Assembly: GCA_965237995.1 (NCBI GenBank)
Contig: CBDEGO010000004.1
Span: 1 to 64,000 of the forward strand
Source of the DNA: JAAELZ01 sp965237995
GTDB lineage: Bacteria; Pseudomonadota; Gammaproteobacteria; Arenicellales; Poriferihabitantaceae
Reading direction: 5' to 3'
Length of the DNA: 64,000 bases
The position numbers and the translations under genes were made by a program. The notes beneath the pieces were generated by a model. The model made no database searches and was not told where the DNA came from. It saw only the letters and a program-made list of their open reading frames with translations. Positions 1-7,864 of this stretch are shown piece after piece (position 1 is the first letter of the stretch; every line of letters starts with the position of its first letter).

Positions 1-845
1 TGATCGAAAAAAGAAGCACCTGTTGGCATTTCAGGTAAGGCCATACTGTAATCAGAGCACCGCACTCGATTGGTTTTCTTCCCGCGCACGATTTCATACA
101 TGTATTCACTAGGAATGTGATTAGCATGCAATGGATAGGAATCCTCTGCAAGGTATTCGCAAATAAATAAGGTACGCGGTTGTTGCGATAAGTTTGGCGC
201 AGAACCATGCAGCAAGCGTGTATGCATTAAGCAAGCCGAGCCTGCTGAACCAAAACATGGAAGCGCTTTTGGCGCCATTTTCGCTGCTACTTCATCGCTC
301 ACCATTCCGGTAAAAACGCCATCATGCCAATGTTCATACAACGGGCCTTTATGCGTGCCGGGCACCACTTCCAGCGGACCATTCTCTGCGGTCACCTCAT
401 CAATAAAAAACAAGACCGTAACCATGTCATCGTTGGTATGCGCTTCAAACATAAAGTCTTGATGAAACTTTACCTGCGTCGCGGCGCCCGGTTGCTTGGA
501 ATTGATCTTGGCATTTTCAAATTTTATATTTGGGCCTAATACATCAACCAAAGCATCTAAAGCCCGGTTGTCACGCATCACCTCTAAATAAACATCCGAT
601 ATTTCAATCGGCGAAGCAATACGCCGCAGCGCTGGCTTTTGCGCGCTATGCCCCGGCTCTATATCGAAGCGTGGTCGATTATCGTAAGTGGTTCCGTAAG
701 GTTGCTCATATTCCCTGCTTTGCTCCTTCCACTGTTCAAATTGGTTTTGCAACTGCTTAAGTTTATCTGTAGAAATCGCATTTTCTAGAAACAAATAACC
801 ATCACGATTAAATGCTTCAACTTGTTCATTGGATAAGGTACTCAT
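1..845 (-). CDS. Phytanoyl-CoA dioxygenase (PhyH) family protein, 3' end cut by window
   Basis: 281 codons are visible, from the ATG at 845; the C-terminus lies beyond the left edge. This is a predicted non-haem Fe(II)/2-oxoglutarate oxygenase. The facial triad is visible: H128-x-D130 in the stretch KFHQDFMF and the distal His213 in LLHGSAPN, followed by Arg224, a candidate 2-oxoglutarate anchor. It starts 5 bp after the stop of the upstream dehydrogenase, so the two are almost certainly co-transcribed. The family hydroxylates many small molecules. Its partner suggests a methylated amine or amino-acid substrate, but that is inference. It lies outside the putative island. Confidence 0.85.
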   Translation of the reverse strand, partial: MSTLSNEQVEAFNRDGYLFLENAISTDKLKQLQNQFEQWKEQSREYEQPYGTTYDNRPRFDIEPGHSAQKPALRRIASPIEISDVYLEVMRDNRALDALVDVLGPNIKFENAKINSKQPGAATQVKFHQDFMFEAHTNDDMVTVLFFIDEVTAENGPLEVVPGTHKGPLYEHWHDGVFTGMVSDEVAAKMAPKALPCFGSAGSACLMHTRLLHGSAPNLSQQPRTLFICEYLAEDSYPLHANHIPSEYMYEIVRGKKTNRVRCSDYSMALPEMPTGASFFD

Positions 846-850
846 AGCAA

Positions 851-3298
851 TCAACTTCTGATTCTTTCATTTTTAGGGTCAAACATCGGTGTTAAACTGG
901 CCGATGCGGCAACTTTTTCTCCTGCGACTAACAATTCCCATTGCTGATTAGCTAAATCTAAATTAGCACTACTTTCAGGCAAATTCACCCAACCCAAACC
1001 CACTGGCGCACCTAAGGTGTGGCCGTAAGTGCCTGTAGTAATCGAACCCACCAATTCGCCATTTAGATAAATAGGTTCGTTATGATACAAAAAGCCCGCA
1101 TTATCTTTAAGCAAGAACTGTAACAGTTTTCGATTGCTGCCTTCTTCGATGCGCTGCTTTAGCGCTTCTAAGCCAATAAACCCTCCTGGCTTATTTAGCT
1201 TACTGGCAAATAGTAATCCGCTTTCAAACGGCGTATCGGTGTAGCCAATATCATGCCCCCAATGGCGATAAGCTTTTTCAGTGCGTAGGGATTCAGCCGC
1301 GTGAAAGCCAACTAGCGTAGGCGCTTTCGCTTTTTCACCGGACATCAGCAGCTCAAATAAATAGGGCGCGAAGGAGCTTTCGACAAACACCTCCCAGCCT
1401 AATTCACCATTATAACTAATGCGCTGCGCACGCACGGGCACTGCACCTAGATTAACATTCTGACTGGTGCCAAATTTAAACGCTTGCATAGAAAAGTCGG
1501 CGTCAGAATATGCACTAAGAAATTCACGCGCATTTGGCCCGCTAATACCAAATGCTGCTTGCGACTCACTGACATCAGTGATGCTTACATGAGAACCCGC
1601 GGGCGTCTGCTTGCGCAACCAACGCAACTCAGCTAGACCCGTCACTGCTGACGTCATCACCATAAACTGCGTTTCACTCAAGCGCGCAACCGTGACATCG
1701 GCTTCGATCCCTGCCCGCTCATTAAGCCATTGGGTATAAACCACGCGCCCTATTTTAACGGCGATATTGTTGGTACAAATACGTTGCAATACAGTTTTCG
1801 CATCCTCGCCTTCTACCAAGATTTTACTAAACGGACTAAGATCGACGAGACCCACATCATTGCGAATTGCATTATGTTCATTAGCCCAATGTTCAAACCA
1901 TGGCGTACGGTTGTATCCGTATTCATAGGTGGCATCAACACCCTCTGGAGCAAACCACATTGGGCGCTCCCAGCCCGCTGATTCGCCAAACACCGCGCCA
2001 GCTTGCTTTAGCTGCTCATGAATCGGTGAGCGACGCAAGCCGCGCATCGATTTCCTTTGCTTGTAGGGCCAATGCATCGCATAGGTTTCACTGAGTGTTT
2101 CAGGCCCACGTTTTTGCAAATAGGCTGGGCTTGATTGAAATGGCAATATGCGGCGGATATCCACATCTACCAAATCTCTTGTTGCGTGACCTTTTAATAT
2201 CCACTGTGCTAAGGCCATGCCTGCGCCAGGTCCATTTTGGATTCCGCTAGAGTTAAACCCGGCTGCAACAAATAGATTTTGAATATTTGGGTCTTCGCCT
2301 AAATAATATCGACCATCCGGCGTATAACCTTCGGGGCCGTTAAAGAAGGTACGAATACCTACGTCACCTAATGCAGGCACGCGTTCAATACATTTTTCAA
2401 GCACATCGTCTAGATGTCCATCTGGATAAGGTAGTTCGTCAAATTCAAAATCATTTGGAATTCCTTTTTTGGGAAGCCACGGTTTACCATTGAGCTCAGC
2501 AAAGCCAATCAATAGTTTTCCCGCGTCTTCTTTGTAGTAGGCTTGTTCGTCGTAAACGCGCAATACCGGAGTCGGTTCAACCAATCCTGCAATCGGTTCG
2601 CTGACAATATAAAAATGCTGGTTATGTTGAATCGGCAACTGAGTGTTGTTAGCTTGCGAAAATGACTGCCCCCATATGCCCGTGCAATTAACCACTTGGT
2701 CGGCTTTGACTACTCCGCCTTCTGTTTCTGCACCGATGACTATTCCTTTCTCAACGATTAAACGCAGCGCGGCTGTATTTTCAAACAGTTGCGCCCCAGC
2801 CATTCGCGCGCCTTTTGCCAAAGCCGTTGTTGTATCTATCGGATTCGTCTGCCCATCATTTGGAAAGTGGATGGCTTCCAGAATGCCATCGGTATTTAGT
2901 AACGGCCAAAGTGTATTGAGTTCGTCTATCGAAAGCGTTTGCACTTCAACGCCTTGGCCGATTGCAACGTCTTTACGTCGACGTAGTTCTTCACGGCGCG
3001 CCTCATTCATAGCAACCGCTGTCGCCCCGACTTTTTTAAACCCTGTCGCCTGACCCGTCTCAGCTTCTAATTGTTGCATCAACTCGATGCCGTAACGTGC
3101 AAGTTTAGTCACACAGGGAAACCCATGAAACTGACTGACCAAACCTGCTGCATGCCACGTTGAGCCTGAAGTCAGTTGTTTGCGCTCTAACAGCACCACT
3201 TCGTGGCCTTCTTTCGCTAGGTGATATGCCACTGAACAACCGACAATGCCACCACCGATAATGAGTGTTTGCGTAAATTCAGGAAGTGGTTTATTCAT
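851..3298 (-). CDS. Dimethylglycine/sarcosine dehydrogenase-like FAD oxidoreductase with GcvT domain
   Basis: 815 aa, the usual length for dimethylglycine or sarcosine dehydrogenases. Order of domains: a DAO-type FAD domain with the dinucleotide motif GGGIVG at residues 15-20, a linker FAO_M region around 380-435, a GcvT aminomethyltransferase domain around 440-700, and its C-terminal barrel to about 805. The motif GSTWHAAGL (His49) matches the site where the family binds FAD covalently. Known members oxidatively demethylate N-methylglycines and pass the methyl group to tetrahydrofolate. It is divergent from a GntR regulator and followed by a PhyH oxygenase. The exact substrate cannot be told from sequence. 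Confidence 0.85.
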   Translation of the reverse strand: MNKPLPEFTQTLIIGGGIVGCSVAYHLAKEGHEVVLLERKQLTSGSTWHAAGLVSQFHGFPCVTKLARYGIELMQQLEAETGQATGFKKVGATAVAMNEARREELRRRKDVAIGQGVEVQTLSIDELNTLWPLLNTDGILEAIHFPNDGQTNPIDTTTALAKGARMAGAQLFENTAALRLIVEKGIVIGAETEGGVVKADQVVNCTGIWGQSFSQANNTQLPIQHNQHFYIVSEPIAGLVEPTPVLRVYDEQAYYKEDAGKLLIGFAELNGKPWLPKKGIPNDFEFDELPYPDGHLDDVLEKCIERVPALGDVGIRTFFNGPEGYTPDGRYYLGEDPNIQNLFVAAGFNSSGIQNGPGAGMALAQWILKGHATRDLVDVDIRRILPFQSSPAYLQKRGPETLSETYAMHWPYKQRKSMRGLRRSPIHEQLKQAGAVFGESAGWERPMWFAPEGVDATYEYGYNRTPWFEHWANEHNAIRNDVGLVDLSPFSKILVEGEDAKTVLQRICTNNIAVKIGRVVYTQWLNERAGIEADVTVARLSETQFMVMTSAVTGLAELRWLRKQTPAGSHVSITDVSESQAAFGISGPNAREFLSAYSDADFSMQAFKFGTSQNVNLGAVPVRAQRISYNGELGWEVFVESSFAPYLFELLMSGEKAKAPTLVGFHAAESLRTEKAYRHWGHDIGYTDTPFESGLLFASKLNKPGGFIGLEALKQRIEEGSNRKLLQFLLKDNAGFLYHNEPIYLNGELVGSITTGTYGHTLGAPVGLGWVNLPESSANLDLANQQWELLVAGEKVAASASLTPMFDPKNERIRS

Positions 3299-3360
3299 CG
3301 TTAATTCAAATTATTTGCTCAGGTATAAAACCCAGATTTGTTGATCTGATTAATTTAAAC

Positions 3361-3372
3361 TGGTATATACCA
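3361..3372. promoter_or_regulatory. Probable GntR/UTRA operator
   Basis: Perfect 12-bp palindrome TGGTATATACCA ending 3 bp before the chosen ATG (3376) of the GntR-family regulator, in the 77-bp gap shared with the divergent dehydrogenase. HutC/UTRA-type GntR proteins are known to bind closely similar palindromes. Its position suggests autoregulation and control of the demethylation operon. Confidence 0.7.
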
Positions 3373-3375
3373 ATA

Positions 3376-4125
3376 ATGGATAGTGTCGTCAACAAAACTA
3401 TAACAGGTGAAAGTAATTCTCCCGTTTACTTACGCACCCGCGACGATTTAGTGTCGCAAATCAAACAAGGCGTACTTAAACCGCATGACGCCTTGCCTTC
3501 TGAAAGGGTGTTAGCTGAACAACTGAGCATCAGCAGAATGACCGCCAGAAACGCCTTGGCTGAAGTAGAGAAAATGGGATATGCATATCGCAAAGACCGC
3601 AAAGGTTGGTTTGTGGCAAATCAACGATTGAGCTACAACGTAGGCAACTCACTGAGTTTTGCCGCACGCGCCATCGATGAATCGATAGACGTAACGATTG
3701 ATGTGATCAGTGAACAAACGCAACCCGCTGATGAGCAGCTTGCGAACAGCCTAAGCATCGATAAAGGGGTATTGGTACACAGCTATCAGCGCGTATTCAG
3801 CGTTGACCGGCGGCCTGTGATAGTCGAAACCGAGTCTGTTATTGCATCCCTGTTCCCAGATTTACTGCTACAAGATTTAAGTCAGCCCTCGACCTTATTA
3901 CATGAAAACAGATACGGCATCAAAGGAAGTACGGGCTATGTGACTATTCGTTGCGTCCAAATTTCTAGTGACGACAGAATACTGCTGGGAAAAAGCGCAC
4001 CACCTTACGGAATGGAAGTAAAGCTAGTCGTGCTGAATTCGGAAGGTATTCCGTTTTGCAGCGGACAGCAAATCTGGTGCGGTGACTTGGCAGAATTCAC
4101 TTTGACTGCTGTAGCAAACTCGTAA
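3376..4125 (+). CDS. GntR-family transcriptional regulator with UTRA effector domain (HutC type)
   Basis: 249 aa from the ATG at 3376. An in-frame start 30 codons upstream is less likely because it would place the operator palindrome and a non-homologous hydrophobic stretch inside the protein. Residues about 15-80 form the winged helix (VYLRTRDDLVSQIKQG, then LAEQLSISRMTARNALAEVEKMG). Residues about 95-240 form the UTRA ligand domain. It is divergent from the dimethylglycine-dehydrogenase-like operon, the likely target. The effector is unknown. Confidence 0.85.
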   Translation: MDSVVNKTITGESNSPVYLRTRDDLVSQIKQGVLKPHDALPSERVLAEQLSISRMTARNALAEVEKMGYAYRKDRKGWFVANQRLSYNVGNSLSFAARAIDESIDVTIDVISEQTQPADEQLANSLSIDKGVLVHSYQRVFSVDRRPVIVETESVIASLFPDLLLQDLSQPSTLLHENRYGIKGSTGYVTIRCVQISSDDRILLGKSAPPYGMEVKLVVLNSEGIPFCSGQQIWCGDLAEFTLTAVANS

Positions 4126-4236
4126 AGTTAAATAGCCGACGGAAACTACATCACCATAGAACCCCTCCATAACTACATAAATCACTCGAAATCGCTCTGT
4201 GAGTCAAAAGACAAATTTAGAAATAGAGACTACGTA

Positions 4237-4300
<64 letters not shown>

Positions 4301-4651
4301 CTCTTATCTATTTCACAAAATGACACAGAATGATGCAAAGTGGCATTAAGCGATTGTTTTAAATATTAAATTTTTAACTTTACATAATCGTACCGTCTAT
4401 TTATATCACTATGTAACACGCTAATCCACTCTGTCACTCCCCCATAATTCCCCCATTTAGCACTGCTGTTTTTTGAACCAAATCTACCCCAACAAAATAT
4501 ATAACGGCATTAGCCCCTCCAGCGTATGGCCTAACTCGACCTGTAAGACAACTTCCCTGAACAAGTTATATTTAAAGACTATTTATAAAGTGACACTGTT
4601 TAGCTTATTTAACTTGCTAAGTAGAGTAATTAATTTTCAAAAAAAAGAGTC
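4301..4651. other. Non-coding stretch between att copy and IS, with short direct repeats
   Basis: I see no convincing gene here; one 69-codon frame at 4473-4682 runs into the IS and has no recognisable features. Three adjacent 10-bp units at 4314-4343 (CACAAAATGA, CACAGAATGA, TGCAAAGTGG) and two CCCCCAT units 11 bp apart (4439-4445, 4450-4456) lie just inside the att copy. They could be integrase arm-type sites, but this is a guess. Confidence 0.35.
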
Positions 4652-4692
4652 TGTAATCCCCCCATTATTAGCGGGAGTTTAAAGTAGAAATT
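4652..4692 (+). repeat. IS3 left inverted repeat
   Basis: Begins TGTAATCCCCCC and ends with an AAAGTAGAAATT block. Both blocks recur in the reverse complement of 5805-5845, with a more divergent middle. Confidence 0.8.
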
Positions 4693-4693
4693 G

Positions 4694-5516
4694 TTAAGCT
4701 GCTTTTAGCATCATTCTTGGCGGAATACCTCCAATCGCTGTATGCGGCCTTTTGTTATTGTACTGCCACATCCATTTCGTTGCTAAGATTTGTGCATGTT
4801 CAACTGAACTGAATATATGCAAATCTAGCCATTCTTGGCGAGCAGTACGGTTGAACCTTTCAATATAAGCGTTCTGAGTGGGTTTGCCCGGTTGAATGTA
4901 GAGCAACGTTATTTGATGCTTATTAGCCCATTCAACTATTTGGTTGCTTACGTATTCAGGGCCATTATCACAACGAATAGCATTGGGTTTACCACGCCAC
5001 TCCATTACTTGTTCAAGCCCGAATCACTCTTAAGCTAGGCAACGATAAATCAGCATCGATGGTTAAACATTCTCGGTTGTAATCATCAATCACATTGAAG
5101 GTGCGTAGCGTTCGCCCATCGTTGAGCGAATCACTCATAAAGTCCATCGACCAAACATCATTAACCTGTAGAGGTACACTTAGTGCATCTGGCTTATCTC
5201 GTTTAATACGGCGTCTAGGTTTTATTCTTAGGTTTAGTTCAAGCTCTCGGTAAATACGATATACCCGCTTATGGTTCCAGCCATAGCCTTTGACGTTACG
5301 CAGGTACAAATAGCACAAACCAAAGCCCCAGCGTTTGTGGGTGGTCGTTAATCTCAGCAACCAATCACCGATTAGCGCATTCTCAGTAGATAATTTAGCC
5401 TGATAGCGATAACAGGTCTCGCTAATAGAAAACACAATACAGGCAGCTCGAATTGAAACTGGGTATTGCTCGGTTGCTCTTGTCGCCATCTCTTTGCGTC
5501 GAGACGGCATCACCAC
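4694..5516 (-). pseudogene. IS3 transposase OrfB, disrupted by an internal frameshift
   Basis: The reading frame runs from 5516 and stops at 5013. The remainder continues in another frame from about 5017 to 4694. Together the pieces form a typical integrase-core transposase. First catalytic Asp: DVWSMDFMSD. Second: RCDNGPEY. Glu: NAYIERFNRT. The break lies at about 5013-5021, between the first and second catalytic acids, so neither part can be active alone. A sequencing error cannot be excluded. Confidence 0.85.
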
Positions 5517-5776
5517 TTTTTTTCAATGGCCTCACGGGCTATTTCAGCTTTAAGCTTTTCTTCGGCATACATGCGTTTTAGTCGAGCATTTTCAGCCTTA
5601 AGTTCCTTCATTTCTCTCATCAAAGAGGCATCCATACCGCCGTACTTGCTGCGCCATTGGTAAAACGCAGCTTGGCTCATACTGTGCTCTCTGCATAGAT
5701 CAGTTACGCTAATCCCTGACTCATTTTGTTTCAAGATCGCCATGATCTGGCTATCTGTATATCGTGATTTCTTCAT
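5510..5776 (-). CDS. IS3-family transposase OrfA (helix-turn-helix protein)
   Basis: 88 aa, the usual OrfA size. The N-terminal helix-turn-helix spans about residues 5-55 (YTDSQIMAILKQNESGISVTD, then SQAAFYQWRSKYGG). It is followed by a leucine-zipper-like coiled coil (KELKAENARLKRMYAEEKLKAEIAREAIEKK). It overlaps orfB. A run of seven A on the coding strand (5517-5523) just before its stop is a plausible site for the programmed -1 frameshift used by this family. Confidence 0.9.
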   Translation of the reverse strand: MKKSRYTDSQIMAILKQNESGISVTDLCREHSMSQAAFYQWRSKYGGMDASLMREMKELKAENARLKRMYAEEKLKAEIAREAIEKKW

Positions 5777-5804
5777 CTGAAAATCCTAAATTAAGTGAAT
5801 AGAA

Positions 5805-5845
5805 TTTTCTACTTTTAAATACCCTTAATTTTCGGGGGGATTACA
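5805..5845 (-). repeat. IS3 right inverted repeat
   Basis: The outer end reads GGGGGGATTACA at 5834-5845, the exact complement of the left end. It is followed by AGTC, which also precedes the left end. Confidence 0.8.
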
Positions 5846-5938
5846 AGTCTACCTGCCTTGTATTTCAAAATATCCACAAGCCAAAAGTGAAGAAATTTCT
5901 GCTGTAGTAGTTTTTAAACCAAGCATTAGAAATATGAC

Positions 5939-6217
5939 GTGTCTGGGCGCGAATGTGTGACGGTTACAGATATGTTGGTGATTTTAGATGACTCAGTGTG
6001 GCTTCCTGATATCGATGATTGTATTGAAATTTCGATGCCCATAAATGATAACGATCTTGGTAAATGTGTTTACGCTACCGAGCACAAATTGGTTGTAGAG
6101 GTAGGTGGTTTCAACTGGAAATTTACTAGATCTGGGGTTCCTAACACTTGGGGTGCGGTGTTAAAAAGTGGTCGTACGGTTCGTAATGGGCAGCTCGACA
6201 CATCTCAAAGAATTTAA
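5939..6217 (+). CDS. Hypothetical protein
   Basis: Up to 92 codons from a GTG at 5939; an internal ATG at 5972 gives 81 aa and may be the real start. The product is acidic, without signal peptide or membrane segment, and contains VEVGGFNWKFTRSG. I recognise no family. It stands alone between the IS and a convergent unknown gene, so it may be a remnant or not expressed. Confidence 0.35.
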   Translation: MSGRECVTVTDMLVILDDSVWLPDIDDCIEISMPINDNDLGKCVYATEHKLVVEVGGFNWKFTRSGVPNTWGAVLKSGRTVRNGQLDTSQRI

Positions 6218-6356
6218 TTAATTATCCTTTATACTCAATATCTTAATAGCCCAGAATCTATTTTATGTAAAGTGATGTGAATGGATGCCAAATTCCTTTT
6301 TTTAAAGAGTTACACACTAACATTAAGCTCGCCTAGTAAGAAGTCTATATTGAGTT

Positions 6357-6806
6357 TTACTCCTGAACGCAGTTATTTTGATATTCATGCACCATGAGTT
6401 GCTCAAAGGCCAAAGCAATCCAACCGCTCACTAACATATCAAACCATTGTTCAACACCACTACAGGCAACAACTACATTGCCGTAAACAAAAGACCCATA
6501 AAATGGTAGGTCACTTTCTCGTAAGGATGAAGGATGGATTGTTTGATTTATTATATTTGCCTGCCGGTCGCGCCAGGCTTGCTCAGCTTTATTTCGTGCA
6601 AAAACGTCATAAGGGTTTTCCCAGACTTTAGAGTTTCGAATAGATTCTTGATACAAAATCGCATCATTAAATTCGGATTCCCATGGCTTTAATCGAGGAT
6701 CCATAACGACAATATGAAGCTCCTTTCGATTAGTTTTTTCAAACAATGCGTCTACTGATGGTTTTACCAGTGCAACTGCTTGGCGTGCAATTTCTTCGTG
6801 TTTCAT
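6357..6806 (-). CDS. Conserved-looking hypothetical protein, possible distant GlcG/HbpS-like fold
   Basis: 149 aa, no signal peptide. Residues about 1-60 (EEIARQAVALVKPSVDALF, then HIVVMDPRLKPW) and the tail (PFYGSFVYGNVVVACSGVEQWFDMLVSGWIA) resemble the general pattern of GlcG/HbpS-type small proteins, which often sit beside oxidoreductase genes. The resemblance is weak and from memory. It lies 69 bp downstream of the beta-hydroxyacid dehydrogenase on the same strand and could be the last gene of that operon. Confidence 0.5.
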   Translation of the reverse strand: MKHEEIARQAVALVKPSVDALFEKTNRKELHIVVMDPRLKPWESEFNDAILYQESIRNSKVWENPYDVFARNKAEQAWRDRQANIINQTIHPSSLRESDLPFYGSFVYGNVVVACSGVEQWFDMLVSGWIALAFEQLMVHEYQNNCVQE

Positions 6807-6875
6807 TATTAACAGCCCCCTTTATCTGATTTAAGCTTAATTATCAGTCGCAACAACCATAAGCCAGTAACAAAA

Positions 6876-7766
6876 TTACTTTTCTAACTTAAGAAAGTAG
6901 TCAAATATTTCAGGCACATTACCGTTGCTCATGCCTGCATCAACTGCAGCTTGTAGGTTTGCAGAAGTACCTTCAGCAATGGCTGTTGTGCTTCCTAGGT
7001 CATTAACCATTTCTACAAAATAACCTAAATCTTTGTTCGCATTTGCGATTGAGAATCCAAGATCACTTACGCCATCTACCGCGTAATTTTTACAAAATTG
7101 CATGAAAGGCGAATTTGATGGGCCAACTGACATGATGTCAAATAGTTGCTGTCCATCTACACCGGAGCGTTTAGCGATAGCAAATGCTTGCGACATAGCG
7201 CATACCGTCGTCATACCAAGATAGTTGTTAAGTAGCTTAGTCACATGACCTGCACCAAGCTCACCGAGATGGAATACATTCTCGCCTAGGACATCAAAAA
7301 CTGGCTTAGCCTTGTTGTACGTTTCTATATTGCCCGCAGCCATAATATTGAGCTGACCATCTTTAGCGTGAGCAGGTGTACGTCCAAGAGGCGCGTCGAT
7401 CATACCCGCACCCTTAGCAGCTAAATCTGCACCTATCTTCCGTGTTGATGCGGGAATTGAAGTACCGAAATCAATTACAACAGCACCTTCTCTAACACCA
7501 GCCAAAATACCGTCATCTGTATACATCAATTCTTCAACAACTTCTGAGGTTGTCACGCAAAGCATAACAATGTCGCTAGACTCAGCCAGCTCTTTCGCCG
7601 AGCTAAGCTTATTCGCATTTCCACGTGCTAAAACGGCTGTAACGGCATCTTCGTTTTGACTCATCACATTCAACTCAAAGCCATTCTTTTGCAAGCATTC
7701 AACCATGTTGCCGCCCATTAACCCTAAACCAATAAAGCCTATTTTAGGGAGCTGTGTATTTGTCAT
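6876..7766 (-). CDS. NAD(P)-dependent beta-hydroxyacid dehydrogenase (3-hydroxyisobutyrate dehydrogenase family)
   Basis: 296 aa, the normal family length. It has an N-terminal Rossmann motif GFIGLGLMGGNM (residues 10-21) and the catalytic Lys177 in GHVTKLLNN. The substrate loop reads DAPLGRTPAHA (124-134) instead of the usual DAPVSGG. A GRT-type loop is known from sulfolactaldehyde reductase YihU, so the substrate may differ from tartronate semialdehyde or hydroxyisobutyrate. It lies downstream of a TRAP transporter on the same strand and probably acts on the imported compound or a product of it. Confidence 0.8.
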   Translation of the reverse strand: MTNTQLPKIGFIGLGLMGGNMVECLQKNGFELNVMSQNEDAVTAVLARGNANKLSSAKELAESSDIVMLCVTTSEVVEELMYTDDGILAGVREGAVVIDFGTSIPASTRKIGADLAAKGAGMIDAPLGRTPAHAKDGQLNIMAAGNIETYNKAKPVFDVLGENVFHLGELGAGHVTKLLNNYLGMTTVCAMSQAFAIAKRSGVDGQQLFDIMSVGPSNSPFMQFCKNYAVDGVSDLGFSIANANKDLGYFVEMVNDLGSTTAIAEGTSANLQAAVDAGMSNGNVPEIFDYFLKLEK

Positions 7767-7864
7767 ATTTAGTAACCTAATCTAGTTAGAATAATTTTAA
7801 TAAATTCAATTTAACCAATCTCTTTGGCTAATATTAATTTCTTTACAATTTGGATGTCATCTCC

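Larger units (their letters stand above)
4652..5845 (-). mobile_element. IS3-family insertion sequence (IS407-like), transposase frameshifted
   Basis: 1194 bp, bounded by inverted repeats starting TGTAATCCCCCC (IRL 4652, IRR ending 5845). A 4-bp direct repeat AGTC flanks both ends (4648-4651 and 5846-5849) and looks like the target duplication, as known for the IS407 group. It holds orfA and a split orfB on the minus strand. No host gene is visibly interrupted. Confidence 0.9.

Noticed and set aside
324..760. Two plus-strand frames opposite the PhyH gene
   Set aside because: Antisense shadows of a clear minus-strand oxygenase frame.
4473..4682. 69-codon open frame left of the IS
   Set aside because: No recognisable features, low-complexity composition, and it extends into the IS terminal repeat.
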